This document shows positions 8,529 to 17,558 of a stretch of DNA of 64,000 bases, piece by piece. Both the position numbers and the translations under genes were made by a program. The notes under the pieces are model-generated. The model did no database searches, had not been told where the DNA came from, and saw nothing but the letters and a program-made list of their open reading frames with translations. The stretch is taken from assembly GCA_963783145.1 (NCBI GenBank), contig CAWAMM010000002.1, forward strand, positions 248,001 through 312,000, given 5' to 3'. This DNA comes from DATGKG01 sp963783145. Its GTDB lineage: Bacteria > Desulfobacterota > Binatia > Binatales > Binataceae. The stretch's first letter is position 1. Every line of letters starts with the position of its first letter.

Positions 8529-9676
8529 AAGTTTGCCCTCACCGTAGTCGGCATCCCGACGCGCGCGGACGCTTCGGTCTTGCGAGTACGTCGCACAATT
8601 TCGGCCCCCATCTCGGATAAGGGCACCACCTTTTCGGCCAGACCCGCTCGTACTACAAAACCCGGCATGCCCCAGACCACCGAGCTGGCCTCATCCTGAG
8701 CGAGCACCTGGCCGCCGCGCGCTCGAATCGCTTCACAGCCGCGAAGCCCATCCTGTCCCATGCCGGTGAGGATTACGCCCAACGCGCGTGGCCCGTAAGT
8801 GTCCGCGATCGAACGAAACAGCGGGTCAACCGACGGCCGGCAGCTATTCTCGGGAGTGTCGTGATTGGTGTGGATGACCACCTTGGTGCCGAGCCGTTTC
8901 ACCACCATATGAAAGTCGCCGGGCGCCACCCACGCTTTGCCGGGAACTACGACATCTCCGGGACAGGCCTCGTCGACACGTATCAGAGCTTTGCTCGAAA
9001 GGCGCTCAGCCAACAGCTTGGTAAAAAGGCGCGGCATATGCTGCACGATAAACACCGGCACCGACAGGTCAGCCGGGAAGGTTGGCAGCAACGCGGCCAG
9101 GGCATTGGGGCCGCCGGTGGAGACACCTATAGCTATAGCCTCGATAGGTCCGGAGGTGGGCGTCGTCAGCGAGAACTGGACTGCGGGTGGCGGAGTAACG
9201 ATTCGAGATGCACCATTGAGCGGTAGAGGAACCCTCGCTGGAGCGTCGCCTTCGGCATTCGCTTCGTAGTGGCAATGCGCCTTTATCTTGTCGAGCAGGT
9301 CCTGGTAGACCAGCCCGAGCTGACCGACGGTACCGCTGCGAGTGCTGGGTTTGGTGACATAGTCGTTGGCGCCCAGTGCAATCGCGTCGAGGGTGGCGGA
9401 GGCGCCACGCGCGGTCACCGTGCTGAACATGATTACCGGCAAGGTCTTGTTGAATTGGCGGATGGCGGCTACCGTCTGCAGACCATCCAATTCAGGCATC
9501 TCGACATCGAGAATGATCGCGTCGGGATTGAGCTGAGGTATCCGCGCCAGCGCGATCTTGCCGTTGGAGGCGGTGCTGACTGATTCGATCGCCGGGTGGG
9601 CGGAGAGCATTTCGCTCAGCATTCGGCGAACCACGACCGAATCATCCACCACCAGGATTCGGAGTTTGGCTGACAC
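8525..9676 (-). CDS. cheB: Chemotaxis methylesterase/glutamine deamidase CheB
   Basis: CheB removes methyl groups from MCPs after phosphorylation by CheA. The receiver (about 1-125) has Asp-Asp at 'VVDDSVVVRRM', the phospho-acceptor in 'AIILDVEMPELDG', and a C-terminal Lys-Pro. The methylesterase domain (about 190-370) has the catalytic Ser in 'IGVSTGGPNAL', His in 'IVQHMP' and Asp in 'LTGMGQDG'. At 383 residues it is full length. It lies between cheY and cheR in the operon. Confidence 0.96.
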   Translation of the reverse strand: MSAKLRILVVDDSVVVRRMLSEMLSAHPAIESVSTASNGKIALARIPQLNPDAIILDVEMPELDGLQTVAAIRQFNKTLPVIMFSTVTARGASATLDAIALGANDYVTKPSTRSGTVGQLGLVYQDLLDKIKAHCHYEANAEGDAPARVPLPLNGASRIVTPPPAVQFSLTTPTSGPIEAIAIGVSTGGPNALAALLPTFPADLSVPVFIVQHMPRLFTKLLAERLSSKALIRVDEACPGDVVVPGKAWVAPGDFHMVVKRLGTKVVIHTNHDTPENSCRPSVDPLFRSIADTYGPRALGVILTGMGQDGLRGCEAIRARGGQVLAQDEASSVVWGMPGFVVRAGLAEKVVPLSEMGAEIVRRTRKTEASARVGMPTTVRANL

Positions 9677-9680
9677 TGCG

Positions 9681-10049
9681 CTACTCCAGGATTCCGAGCA
9701 TTTGCAGCTTGGAAACCATCGCTTCCTTGGTGAACGGCTTCATCAGATACTCATTGGCGCCGGCTTCGATCGCGGTGTTGATATGCGCCAGATCGCTGGC
9801 CGTCGTCACCATCAGCATCTTGAAGGCGGAAGAACCTGGCTGTGCGCGAACGGCCTGCAGGAATTCGATGCCGTTCATCTCCGGCATATTCCAATCGATC
9901 AGGATCAGCTCGACATCGCCGTGGGCCTTGAGTTGTTCGAGACCTTCGCGGCCGTTAGCCGCTTCAATGGTTTCGAATCCGATTTGCTTGACGATACGCC
10001 CGACGATGGAGCGCATGGCCTTGGAATCATCGACAATCAGTGCACGCAC
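9681..10049 (-). CDS. cheY: Chemotaxis response regulator CheY
   Basis: Single-domain receiver of 122 residues that carries the CheA signal to the flagellar switch (FliM). The Asp pair is in 'LIVDDSKAMRSIV', the phospho-acceptor in 'LILIDWNMPEMNG', the Thr in 'MVTTAS' and the Lys in 'LMKPFT'. The NMP-E-MNG sequence is the typical CheY form. It is encoded 4 bases before cheB, with a ribosome site overlapping the preceding spacer (AGGGAG). Confidence 0.95.
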   Translation of the reverse strand: MRALIVDDSKAMRSIVGRIVKQIGFETIEAANGREGLEQLKAHGDVELILIDWNMPEMNGIEFLQAVRAQPGSSAFKMLMVTTASDLAHINTAIEAGANEYLMKPFTKEAMVSKLQMLGILE

Positions 10050-10075
10050 GTTGATATCTCCCTTAAGGGGCTCCT

Positions 10076-10498
10076 CTAGCGAGCCGCTCCGTCGAGTGGG
10101 CGCGCGTGGTCGGAAAGCTTGAACTGGCTGACTACCCCACCGAGCCGGACCGCGAGCTTCGAGAGCTCCTGGGCGGCCTGCCGCGAGACACCCGCCGAAT
10201 GCTGGGTTTCCTTGGCGGCAGTGGCCACACCGGTAATGTTGCTGGCGATGTCAGAGCTGCCCCTGGCGGTCTCAGATCGGTACAGATAGAAGTTGGCCGG
10301 AAGCAGGGACGCCGGAGGGAAGGTGTAGTCACTTATGAGATCTTTGATGCTGGAGACCTGGTGCTGCAGTTGGCTGCCGACCGTGACCGCGTTGATATCC
10401 ACATACGCGAGGGTGCCGAAGGCCAGAGTGCCGGCTACAAAGGTGGCGATCAGCGTCATCAGCTTCGCCTTTACGGAGATGGTCTTGAAACTAAGCAT
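10076..10498 (-). pseudogene. Methyl-accepting chemotaxis protein remnant with a large in-frame deletion
   Basis: The frame is open for 140 codons but joins two distant parts of an MCP. Residues 1-74 are the N-terminal membrane helix and the start of the periplasmic domain, ending 'NFYLYR'. From residue 75 the sequence jumps to the last 66 residues of the signalling domain, which differ from the neighbouring full MCP (10538-12169) at only a few positions ('SETARGSSDIASNITGVATA'). About 400 codons, including the second membrane helix, HAMP and the CheA/CheW-binding tip, are missing. It cannot work as a receptor. It probably arose by recombination between tandem mcp genes. CAGGAA precedes the ATG, so it may still be translated. 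Confidence 0.85.
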
Positions 10499-10537
10499 CG
10501 TGTGAGTTCCTGTGAGCGTCACCGTCCAACGGTCCAG

Positions 10538-12169
10538 TTACCGGCCGATCCCACCGAGCTGACTTCCATTGTTGGAAAGCTTGAACTGACTGACTACGCC
10601 GCCGAGCTTGACCGCGAGTTTCGACAGCTCCTGCGCAGCCTGCTGTGAGACGCCCGCGGAATGTTCGGTCTCCTTGGCCGCGGTCGCGACTCCAGTGATG
10701 TTGCTCGCGATATCGGAACTACCCCGGGCGGTCTCCGAGATGTTGCGCGAGATTTCATTGGTGGTGCCGGTCTGCTCTTCGACCGCACTGGCGATGGTGT
10801 TCTGGATATCGTTGATGCGTCCGATGACGGTAGTTATCTCATCGATCGCCAGCACCGCGCCCTTGGCATCGTTCTGAATCGCCTCAACCTTCGCGCCGAT
10901 GTCTTCGGTGGCTTTGGCGGTCTCCTTGGCGAGTTCCTTGACCTCGTTGGCCACCACCGCGAAGCCTTTGCCGGCCTCGCCCGCGCGTGCCGCTTCGATG
11001 GTAGCATTGAGCGCAAGCAGGTTGGTCTGCTCGGCAATCGAAGTGATGACCTTGATGACGTTGCCGATTTCCGCGCTGCTCTCACTGAGCTTGGTCATGG
11101 TGGCGTTAGTAGTACCCGCGAGGCGTGCGGCGGAACTTGCGACCTCGGCCGCTTCGCTGGCGTTCTTGGAGATCTCTTTGATTGAGGCGGACATCTCTTC
11201 GGTAGCGGTCGAGACGGTCTGCACGTTCTGACTGACTTGTTCGGCCGCGGCCGATACCGCGGCGGCTTGGGTAGTCGTCTGTTGGGAATTGCTGCCCAGC
11301 TGCTGGCTGGTGTTGGAGAGCTCTTCCGATGCGCTGGAAAGAGTCTTGGCATCGGCGCCGATTTCCGACATCACGCGCGACAGATTGTCGACGGTCTCAT
11401 TGAGTGCGAGGCCCATCTGCGCGATTTCATCGGTCCCGGATACTTCGAGGTGACGCGTCAGGTTGCCCTGCGAGACTTCGTGCAGCACTTCCATGGTTGC
11501 CTTCAGCGGCGTGAGGATTCCCTTTGCGATGACGATGCAGAGGGCGAGGACTAACCCGACTGCCACCAGGGCGACGACCATCAGCACCAGAGTGCGGGAA
11601 GCAACCATTGCCTGCGCGCTTTTTTCAGTCGCGGTCGCCTGGTCGTTCATCATTTGCACGAAGTGGTTCACTTCGGCCTCATGCTGTTCATACCCAGGAT
11701 TCATTTCGCCGGTTCTGAGTTTGTCCGCGGCGTCGAGGTTGCCTTGTTGAAGAAGCGGAACGTACTTGTTCCAGGTAGTCTCGAGGTAGCTATGGCCGGT
11801 TTCGTAGATCTTCTGGATCGAAGCCGCCTGCTGGGGATCGGTGATCTTGGTGTGCCACTGGGAGTGGCCGTCCTCAAAACCTTTCATCAGGTCTTTGAAT
11901 TCCTCGGTTTCCTTCGCCAGCTTGGCCTTGTCCGCGAAATCGGTTCGCATCCGGTAGACCAGCAGCCGTTCCTGGACCGCGAACTGGCTGGGCACCGCGA
12001 AGTCGCCCAAAACGTCAGAAGTGATAGAGATGGTCTGATAGGTCGCGCCACCGATCTTGACCTCGCTGATGGTGTTGTAGGCGAGCAGCCCGAACACTAA
12101 CATCCCTACCACGAATAGACTGGATAACACCGTCAGTTTTGCTTTGATCGACAGATTCTTAAGTCCCAT
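10538..12169 (-). CDS. Methyl-accepting chemotaxis protein, membrane-bound
   Basis: Chemoreceptor of 543 residues. It has an N-terminal membrane helix (about 10-30), a helical periplasmic sensor of about 150 residues (4-helix bundle type), a second membrane helix (about 193-216), HAMP, and a cytoplasmic signalling domain with the highly conserved tip 'AEQTNLLALNATIEAARAGE'. The ligand cannot be read from the sequence. It is one of three receptor genes in the che operon. Its C-terminal 66 codons are nearly duplicated in the remnant gene just downstream. Confidence 0.95.
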   Translation of the reverse strand: MGLKNLSIKAKLTVLSSLFVVGMLVFGLLAYNTISEVKIGGATYQTISITSDVLGDFAVPSQFAVQERLLVYRMRTDFADKAKLAKETEEFKDLMKGFEDGHSQWHTKITDPQQAASIQKIYETGHSYLETTWNKYVPLLQQGNLDAADKLRTGEMNPGYEQHEAEVNHFVQMMNDQATATEKSAQAMVASRTLVLMVVALVAVGLVLALCIVIAKGILTPLKATMEVLHEVSQGNLTRHLEVSGTDEIAQMGLALNETVDNLSRVMSEIGADAKTLSSASEELSNTSQQLGSNSQQTTTQAAAVSAAAEQVSQNVQTVSTATEEMSASIKEISKNASEAAEVASSAARLAGTTNATMTKLSESSAEIGNVIKVITSIAEQTNLLALNATIEAARAGEAGKGFAVVANEVKELAKETAKATEDIGAKVEAIQNDAKGAVLAIDEITTVIGRINDIQNTIASAVEEQTGTTNEISRNISETARGSSDIASNITGVATAAKETEHSAGVSQQAAQELSKLAVKLGGVVSQFKLSNNGSQLGGIGR

Positions 12170-12242
12170 GGGTTTTTCCTCGTGTAAAATTCGCTTGGTT
12201 TAAGCTCAATCCGAAATGCAGAAGCTTGATCGCCTGCGGTTA

Positions 12243-13718
12243 CTAATGGTGATTGGAAGTGGCCGAGTTGCTATTACCTTCCAGCACCGATGAAAGGGTG
12301 GTGACTACCTCGGTGCTGACGCGCGCGGAATCGGTCATGCTGCGCGCGATCTCATTGGTAACCGCGGTTTGCTCCTCGACCGCGCCCGCGATGGTGTTGG
12401 AGATATCGTGGATCTGATCGATGACCGCGCCGATCTTGCCGATCGCATCCACGGCGTTGTTGGCGTCGCTCTGAATCGCCTCAATCCGGCGTCCGATGTC
12501 CTCGGTCGCCTTGGCGGTTTCCTTGGCCAGCTCTTTAACTTCATTGGCGACTACGGCGAAGCCCTTGCCGGCCTCCCCAGCGCGCGCGGCCTCGATAGTG
12601 GCGTTGAGGGCGAGCAGATTGGTCTGTTGCGCGATGGTAGTAATGACCTTCAGGACCTGGCCGATTTTCGCGCTCGACTCGCCGAGCGAACTCACTACCT
12701 GGTTGGTGGTGGAAGCGAGCTGTACCGCGGAACTTGCCACCCGCGCTGATTCGGTGGCATTGCGCGCGATCTCGCCGATGCTTGCGGTCATCTGCTCGGT
12801 GGAAGTCTGGACGTTTTGTGAGGAGTTCGAGAGCCGCCCGACCATCGAGGTGGTGGTCTCCAGGAGTTTTGAAAGCCGGGTTCGGACCCGCTCAAACGCG
12901 TCGCCCGCGACGTTTTTGCCCGCGGCATCGAAGACCGGATCGGTCAGGCGCATATCGGCCAGGGCCTCGGCCTGCTGCAGCATTATGGAGGTCGCCCGCT
13001 TGACCTGCACGAAGTATTCCGTGCGATCGGTGCCGGGCTGCTTTTCGATCGATTCAACTTGCAAGCCGACCGAGGCCAGCACGCTGAGCAGGAAGGAGTC
13101 GCCGACCGCCTGCATGTCGAGGTTGAAGACCTTGAAGATAGCGCTCTCGGCCGCGGCGACCTTTTTGAGCGAAAAGGACTTCACGAGATAGATGTGCGTC
13201 AGGCGCTGCCATTCCGCGTACGCGCCGAGATACCACTTGAAGGGAAGATTGATCTGATCATGGAGCCATCCAACATGGAGGCGCCCTTCGAAATAGTCGC
13301 CGTCCCAATGGTTGCGCGCGCCCGCGAAAACGCCTTTGTAGTAACCGATCTGAGCGCCTTCGAGATGGCGGCGCAGCGTATCGAGGGGCAGCTTGCGCGA
13401 GGCGGCATATTGCTCGAAGAAGATCCGGGTCGGCCCGAAGGTAAACTGCCAGTCGTAGAAATCCCTGGCCATCGTTGCCGCCACCTTTTCCGACCATGGG
13501 ATAAGGTCAATCAGAAGCTCACGTTCGGCGTCGCCGAGCCGGATGAACTCCCGGCGCCGCTGCAGGCTGGCATCGTCGATGCCGAGCTTGTCGCCCAGGC
13601 GCGCATGGCTCGCGACGTCAAGCCGCAGATTGCCGTTGGCAGTGGCCGAGCTTGAATAGTTTGTGCCGGCTGAAATTGGTTTCTCTTCAGTATGAAGATT
13701 ACTCATATAGGTTCTCAT
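12243..13718 (-). CDS. Globin-coupled chemoreceptor (HemAT-like aerotaxis MCP)
   Basis: Cytoplasmic MCP of 491 residues with no membrane helix. Residues about 45-205 match protoglobin, the heme sensor domain of HemAT: 'WHYDW'-like aromatic residues, and the proximal histidine in 'HDQINLPFKWYLGAYAEW' (His153), which aligns with the HemAT heme ligand. The C-terminal half is an MCP signalling domain with 'QQTNLLALNATIEAARAGE'. The family senses O2 or other diatomic gases and steers swimming. Its place in the main che operon suggests oxygen is a major cue. ATG codons at 13718 and 13706 are both possible starts. Confidence 0.92.
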   Translation of the reverse strand: MRTYMSNLHTEEKPISAGTNYSSSATANGNLRLDVASHARLGDKLGIDDASLQRRREFIRLGDAERELLIDLIPWSEKVAATMARDFYDWQFTFGPTRIFFEQYAASRKLPLDTLRRHLEGAQIGYYKGVFAGARNHWDGDYFEGRLHVGWLHDQINLPFKWYLGAYAEWQRLTHIYLVKSFSLKKVAAAESAIFKVFNLDMQAVGDSFLLSVLASVGLQVESIEKQPGTDRTEYFVQVKRATSIMLQQAEALADMRLTDPVFDAAGKNVAGDAFERVRTRLSKLLETTTSMVGRLSNSSQNVQTSTEQMTASIGEIARNATESARVASSAVQLASTTNQVVSSLGESSAKIGQVLKVITTIAQQTNLLALNATIEAARAGEAGKGFAVVANEVKELAKETAKATEDIGRRIEAIQSDANNAVDAIGKIGAVIDQIHDISNTIAGAVEEQTAVTNEIARSMTDSARVSTEVVTTLSSVLEGNSNSATSNHH

Positions 13719-13773
13719 GCCCGCGGTCGCGGCTCATGATTGGTAAGCGATTCATCGCGCATTCCACCTCGAC

Positions 13774-14250
13774 TCAATTGGGGGTGACCGCCACGGTTTT
13801 GTTGGTGTCGAGCACCAGCAGCAGGCGATCATCGAGCTTGTAGACTCCTACGATGAGGTCGCGCACGGCCGGATCGATGTTGTGCAGCTTCCGTTCGAAG
13901 CGCGACGCCTCGACTTGGAGCACATCGCCGATTTCATCGACCAGCAGGTTCACCGCCTCCTCGCCGGAGCGCACCACGATGTTCATCGGAATCGCCTCGG
14001 GCGCGCGCAGTGGCAGCTTGAGCCGGCGGCGCATGTCGATCGAGGTCACGATTTGCCCGCGCAGGTTGATCAGTCCGCTGACCACTTCGGGGGCCAGGGG
14101 CACCCGGGTGTTGGCCTGTGAGCGCAGCACTTCCTGGACCTTCATCACTTCCACGCCGAACAACATTCCGTCGACATAGAAGGTGGTAAATCGCCCACCC
14201 TTGTCAGTGTCTGATTCCGTATCGGCCAGCGTGTTTGATTGTGTGTTCAA
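13774..14250 (-). CDS. cheW: Chemotaxis coupling protein CheW
   Basis: CheW links receptors to CheA in the array. The 158-residue protein is a single CheW beta-barrel domain (about 20-155): 'FTTFYVDGMLFGVEVMKVQEVLR', then 'VSGLINLRGQIVTSIDMR', then 'VNLLVDEIGDVLQVE'. Length and motifs are normal. It lies 16 bases after cheA in the same operon and just before the globin-coupled MCP. Confidence 0.96.
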   Translation of the reverse strand: MNTQSNTLADTESDTDKGGRFTTFYVDGMLFGVEVMKVQEVLRSQANTRVPLAPEVVSGLINLRGQIVTSIDMRRRLKLPLRAPEAIPMNIVVRSGEEAVNLLVDEIGDVLQVEASRFERKLHNIDPAVRDLIVGVYKLDDRLLLVLDTNKTVAVTPN

Positions 14251-14266
14251 GTACTCCCCCTGACAG

Positions 14267-17068
14267 TCAGTTGAGGTGCGTCTCCGCGGACATCACGTGG
14301 TTCTCGCCGTAGTTCGCGGCCTCGATCGCGTGATCGCCGCCATCGGGCTCGCCGCGGATAAGTTTGGAGACCGCGTCGAGGATCGCCTGGCGCTCCGACT
14401 TGAAGTGATAGGAGTCGTACTTGCGAGCCGTATCGGAAGAGGTGTCGCCGCGATCGTCCGCCAGACCCATCACCGGAATGTGAGTTTCGTTGGTCTTCTT
14501 GCGAATCCGCTCCAGCACCGCGCCGTTACCGGGCAGGTTGGCCGACACGATCGCGAGGTCGATGTGAGCGCATTCGAGCTTCTCCGATGCGTCGTCGGCG
14601 CCGTTGGCCTCGACTACATTGTGCCCGGCCATTTCGAGGTAACTGCGCACCAGACCGCGCGAGAAGCCGGACTGGTCGATGAGCAGAATCGTTCCGCGGC
14701 GGGTCTCTTCGGTCGATTCGCCGTCGTACCAGCTCTGCCTGGCGGCTTCGAACACCGCGCGCAAATCGAGGAAGTCGGTCGCTTTCTGGTTGACCACCGC
14801 GGAGCCGAGCAGGCCGGCCCGGCTGCTGAGCTGGGTGGCGTAGGTCTCTTCTTCGACGATGTCGATGATCTGATCGACTACCACGCCGACGCGATGATGA
14901 CGGCCATCGTCAAATACGACGACCGGAACCGGGTCGCGCTCGCGATCGCTGCAGCCGCTGCCGAGCAGCTCCGCCAGATCGACCAGGGGTAGAATCTGGT
15001 CGCGATAGCGGACCACCTGGCATCCGGCGGCGTGCTCGATTTGTGCCTGAGTGAATTCTTCGAGGCGCGAAACCAGCGCCAGCGGTACCGCGATTCGCTC
15101 CGAGGTTCCCGCGCGACAGAGTAACAGGCGCTGATGCTTGCTGCGCGCGCTCCTGGCGGCATCCTGCTTCTCGGCGTGTGCGCCGTCGCGGAAGCTCAAC
15201 ACTCCTGACAGTTGCGCGGCGCCCGGCACGTCGAGGATCAAGGCCACCCGCCCATCGCCCATGATGGTAGCGCCCGCGAATGCCGACAGTCCTTTGAACT
15301 GCTTGCCCAGCGGTTTGACGACGATTTCCTCGGTGTCGCTGACCTGATCTACGACCAGGCCGAATTGCTGGTCAGCGACCTGCAGCACCACGATGTGGGA
15401 GGCGCGATGCGCGGCGGCCTCGTCGCTTTCCGACGGCAGTGGCACGTGCAGCACCTCATGCAGGTAGACCAGCGGCAACAGGTTGCCGCGCAGGCGATAG
15501 ACCGGCGCGCCGTGGATCAGCTCGATCTTGCTCGCCTTCTCCTCGGCCTCCAGCCGCACCAGCTCGATGAGGCTGATCTGCGGAATAGCGTAGCGATCGC
15601 CGGCGCAGGTCACGATCAGCGCGGGAATGATGGCCAGGGTCAGGGGAATTTTGATGCGCAGGCGCGCGCCTTGTCCGCGCGCGCTCTGGATATCGACGGT
15701 ACCGCCGATTTTTTCGATGTTGGTTTTGACCACATCCATGCCGACCCCGCGGCCGGAGATGTTGGTGACCTTTTGCGCGGTGGAAAAACCCGGCAGAAAA
15801 ACCAGCTTGAGTGTTTCGCTCTCGCCCATGTGAGCCGCCTGGTCGGGCGTGATCAACCCGCGCTCCAGCGCTTTGGCGCGCACCCGTTCGGTATCGATGC
15901 CTGCGCCGTCGTCGGCCACCTCGATGATGACCTGGCCGCTCTCATGGAGCGCGCGCAGGAACAGGCGCCCCTCGGCAGGCTTGCCGGCGGCAACGCGCTG
16001 CGGCGGAAGCTCGATTCCATGATCGATCGAGTTGCGCACAATGTGGGTCAGCGGATCGCGAATGGCCTCGATCAGGGTCTTGTCGAGCTCGGTCTCTTCG
16101 CCCTCCATCTCGATGCGCACCTGCTTGCCGCAGGCCAGCGCGAGGTCGCGCGCGATGCGGGGGAACTTGTTCCAGATGTTCCCGATCGGCTGCATCCGCG
16201 TCTTCATGATCCCTTCCTGCAATTCGGAAGTGATCAGGTTGAGGCGCTGCGAAGTGCTGAGGAAACCGGATTCCTGCTGACGCAGCGAAAATTGCAGAAT
16301 CTGATTGCGCACCAAGACCAGCTCGCCGACCAGGTTCATCACCTTGTCGAGCAAATTCACGTTCACCCGGATGCTGCTATCCGCCGCCGCTGATGCCGCG
16401 GCTTCATGCGTGTCTTCACGCGGGGCCGCTTCGGGCTTGGGTGCATTAGCGGAGGCGGCCACCGGAGGCGTTGATGGTTCCTCGGCGACCGGCGCGGGAG
16501 GCGCTTCGACCGGAGTTGCGATGTGAGGTGTTTTGGCCTTGCGCGGCGCTTTAGGTTTTTTTACCGGTGCGGCGGCCGATTCAGCGGCCACCTGCCGTGG
16601 TTCGGGTGCGATGTCAGCTGGTGCGGTGACCGATGCCTCGGCTGGCGGCGCCGAGGTGGTCTGTTCCGACTCGGTCGCGGCGGCGTGCGGGTCCTGAATG
16701 CACAGCTCGGCCAGCCGCGCAACCAGTTCGGCATAGTCCTGGTCGCCGTCGTTGCCGTCGGCCTCGATCTTCGCCAGCATCTGGCGGACCGCGTCGACGG
16801 TGGCGAGCAGCACCGAAGTGATCGCCTGATTGAGCACCAGCTCACCGTCGCGAAGTTTACTCAGGAGCTCCTCGGCGGCATGCGCGAGCGCTTCCAGTTT
16901 CGGAAAATCGAGAAAGCCGGAGACCCCTTTGATCGAGTGGATGGTGCGAAAGACACTGCCGAGCAGGTCCTTAGAATGGGGATCCTTTTCCAGCTCGATC
17001 AGGTCGTGGTCGAGCTGATTCAGGTTTTCGTGGCTTTCAATGAGAAATTCTTTTACGACTTCATCCAT
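14267..17068 (-). CDS. cheA: Hybrid chemotaxis histidine kinase CheA with two CheW domains and a degenerate receiver
   Basis: CheA phosphorylates CheY and CheB in response to MCPs. From ATG 17068 it has 933 residues: Hpt (1-110, phospho-site His44 in 'TIHSIKG'); a Pro/Ala linker (about 125-225) in place of a clear P2 domain; dimerisation helices ('LLDKVMNLVGELVLVRNQIL'); an ATPase with N box 'HIVRNSIDHGIE' and G boxes 'DDGAGID' and 'GRGVGMDVVKTNI'; two CheW-like domains (about 440-580 and 600-760); and a receiver-like domain (790-910). In that receiver the acidic pair is Asp798-Gln799 and the phospho-acceptor position is Ser842 ('IVSANLPG'), so it should not be phosphorylated. The longer frame back to 17209 has no family sequence; ATG 17068 has GGGAAG upstream. 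Confidence 0.95.
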   Translation of the reverse strand: MDEVVKEFLIESHENLNQLDHDLIELEKDPHSKDLLGSVFRTIHSIKGVSGFLDFPKLEALAHAAEELLSKLRDGELVLNQAITSVLLATVDAVRQMLAKIEADGNDGDQDYAELVARLAELCIQDPHAAATESEQTTSAPPAEASVTAPADIAPEPRQVAAESAAAPVKKPKAPRKAKTPHIATPVEAPPAPVAEEPSTPPVAASANAPKPEAAPREDTHEAAASAAADSSIRVNVNLLDKVMNLVGELVLVRNQILQFSLRQQESGFLSTSQRLNLITSELQEGIMKTRMQPIGNIWNKFPRIARDLALACGKQVRIEMEGEETELDKTLIEAIRDPLTHIVRNSIDHGIELPPQRVAAGKPAEGRLFLRALHESGQVIIEVADDGAGIDTERVRAKALERGLITPDQAAHMGESETLKLVFLPGFSTAQKVTNISGRGVGMDVVKTNIEKIGGTVDIQSARGQGARLRIKIPLTLAIIPALIVTCAGDRYAIPQISLIELVRLEAEEKASKIELIHGAPVYRLRGNLLPLVYLHEVLHVPLPSESDEAAAHRASHIVVLQVADQQFGLVVDQVSDTEEIVVKPLGKQFKGLSAFAGATIMGDGRVALILDVPGAAQLSGVLSFRDGAHAEKQDAARSARSKHQRLLLCRAGTSERIAVPLALVSRLEEFTQAQIEHAAGCQVVRYRDQILPLVDLAELLGSGCSDRERDPVPVVVFDDGRHHRVGVVVDQIIDIVEEETYATQLSSRAGLLGSAVVNQKATDFLDLRAVFEAARQSWYDGESTEETRRGTILLIDQSGFSRGLVRSYLEMAGHNVVEANGADDASEKLECAHIDLAIVSANLPGNGAVLERIRKKTNETHIPVMGLADDRGDTSSDTARKYDSYHFKSERQAILDAVSKLIRGEPDGGDHAIEAANYGENHVMSAETHLN

Positions 17069-17230
17069 CGACGGCTTCCCATACGCACCCGGTGGCGCGG
17101 CGATATTGTTGTGACCGCGCTCGCGCGGAGCCCGGCCTGGTCGGTGACCTAAGTTTGTTCGCGGCCAGACCGGGTTCGGCCACACTTGTGGCTGGAAACC
17201 CCGTCGCAAGGTCGCAGTCAGTGGTTGTCG

Positions 17231-17247
17231 TTGCAGGGACTGTGCCG
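17231..17247 (-). promoter_or_regulatory. Possible RpoN promoter for the chemotaxis operon
   Basis: On the minus strand, CGGCAC-agtcc-CTGC matches 8 of 10 fixed positions of the sigma-54 consensus with correct GG/GC spacing. It lies about 165 bases before cheA. Support is moderate, because 8 of 10 matches also occur by chance. Confidence 0.3.
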
Positions 17248-17558
17248 TCGATCTTCAACCATGAAGGCGACAACTGATAGATTAGACCGAGTGACTGGCA
17301 ATCAATGCTAAGCCAAGATAAGCAGGAGAAAGGGAATTGATCCGGGCGTTTCAGCCTTCTGAAACAGGTGTCCTAAAGTGCTTCATCGGATCGCACCGAC
17401 GCGTGCATACAAGATGATGAGCTACGCTTTGCTCGCATCAAGCGGTGGGAGGAGCAAAGCTGAGACCACGCGCTATGCGGGGAAATCTTTGCTATATCGA
17501 CCTGTTAAGCCGTCGTGCGCCGCAATCTGGACAGCGCGACGCCATTCTATCGACACGC
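17248..17558. other. Intergenic stretch with two inverted repeats, no gene supported
   Basis: This is the gap between cheA and the porin gene. It holds a perfect 7-bp inverted repeat GTTTCAG-cctt-CTGAAAC (17348-17365) and a 9-bp inverted repeat GCTTTGCTC / GAGCAAAGC (17426-17434 and 17452-17460). Short frames here have poor composition, and I see no coding gene. Confidence 0.4.

Noticed and set aside
15212..16393. 393-codon open frame on the plus strand
   Set aside because: It is antisense to cheA and shows only the mirror composition expected in GC-rich DNA.
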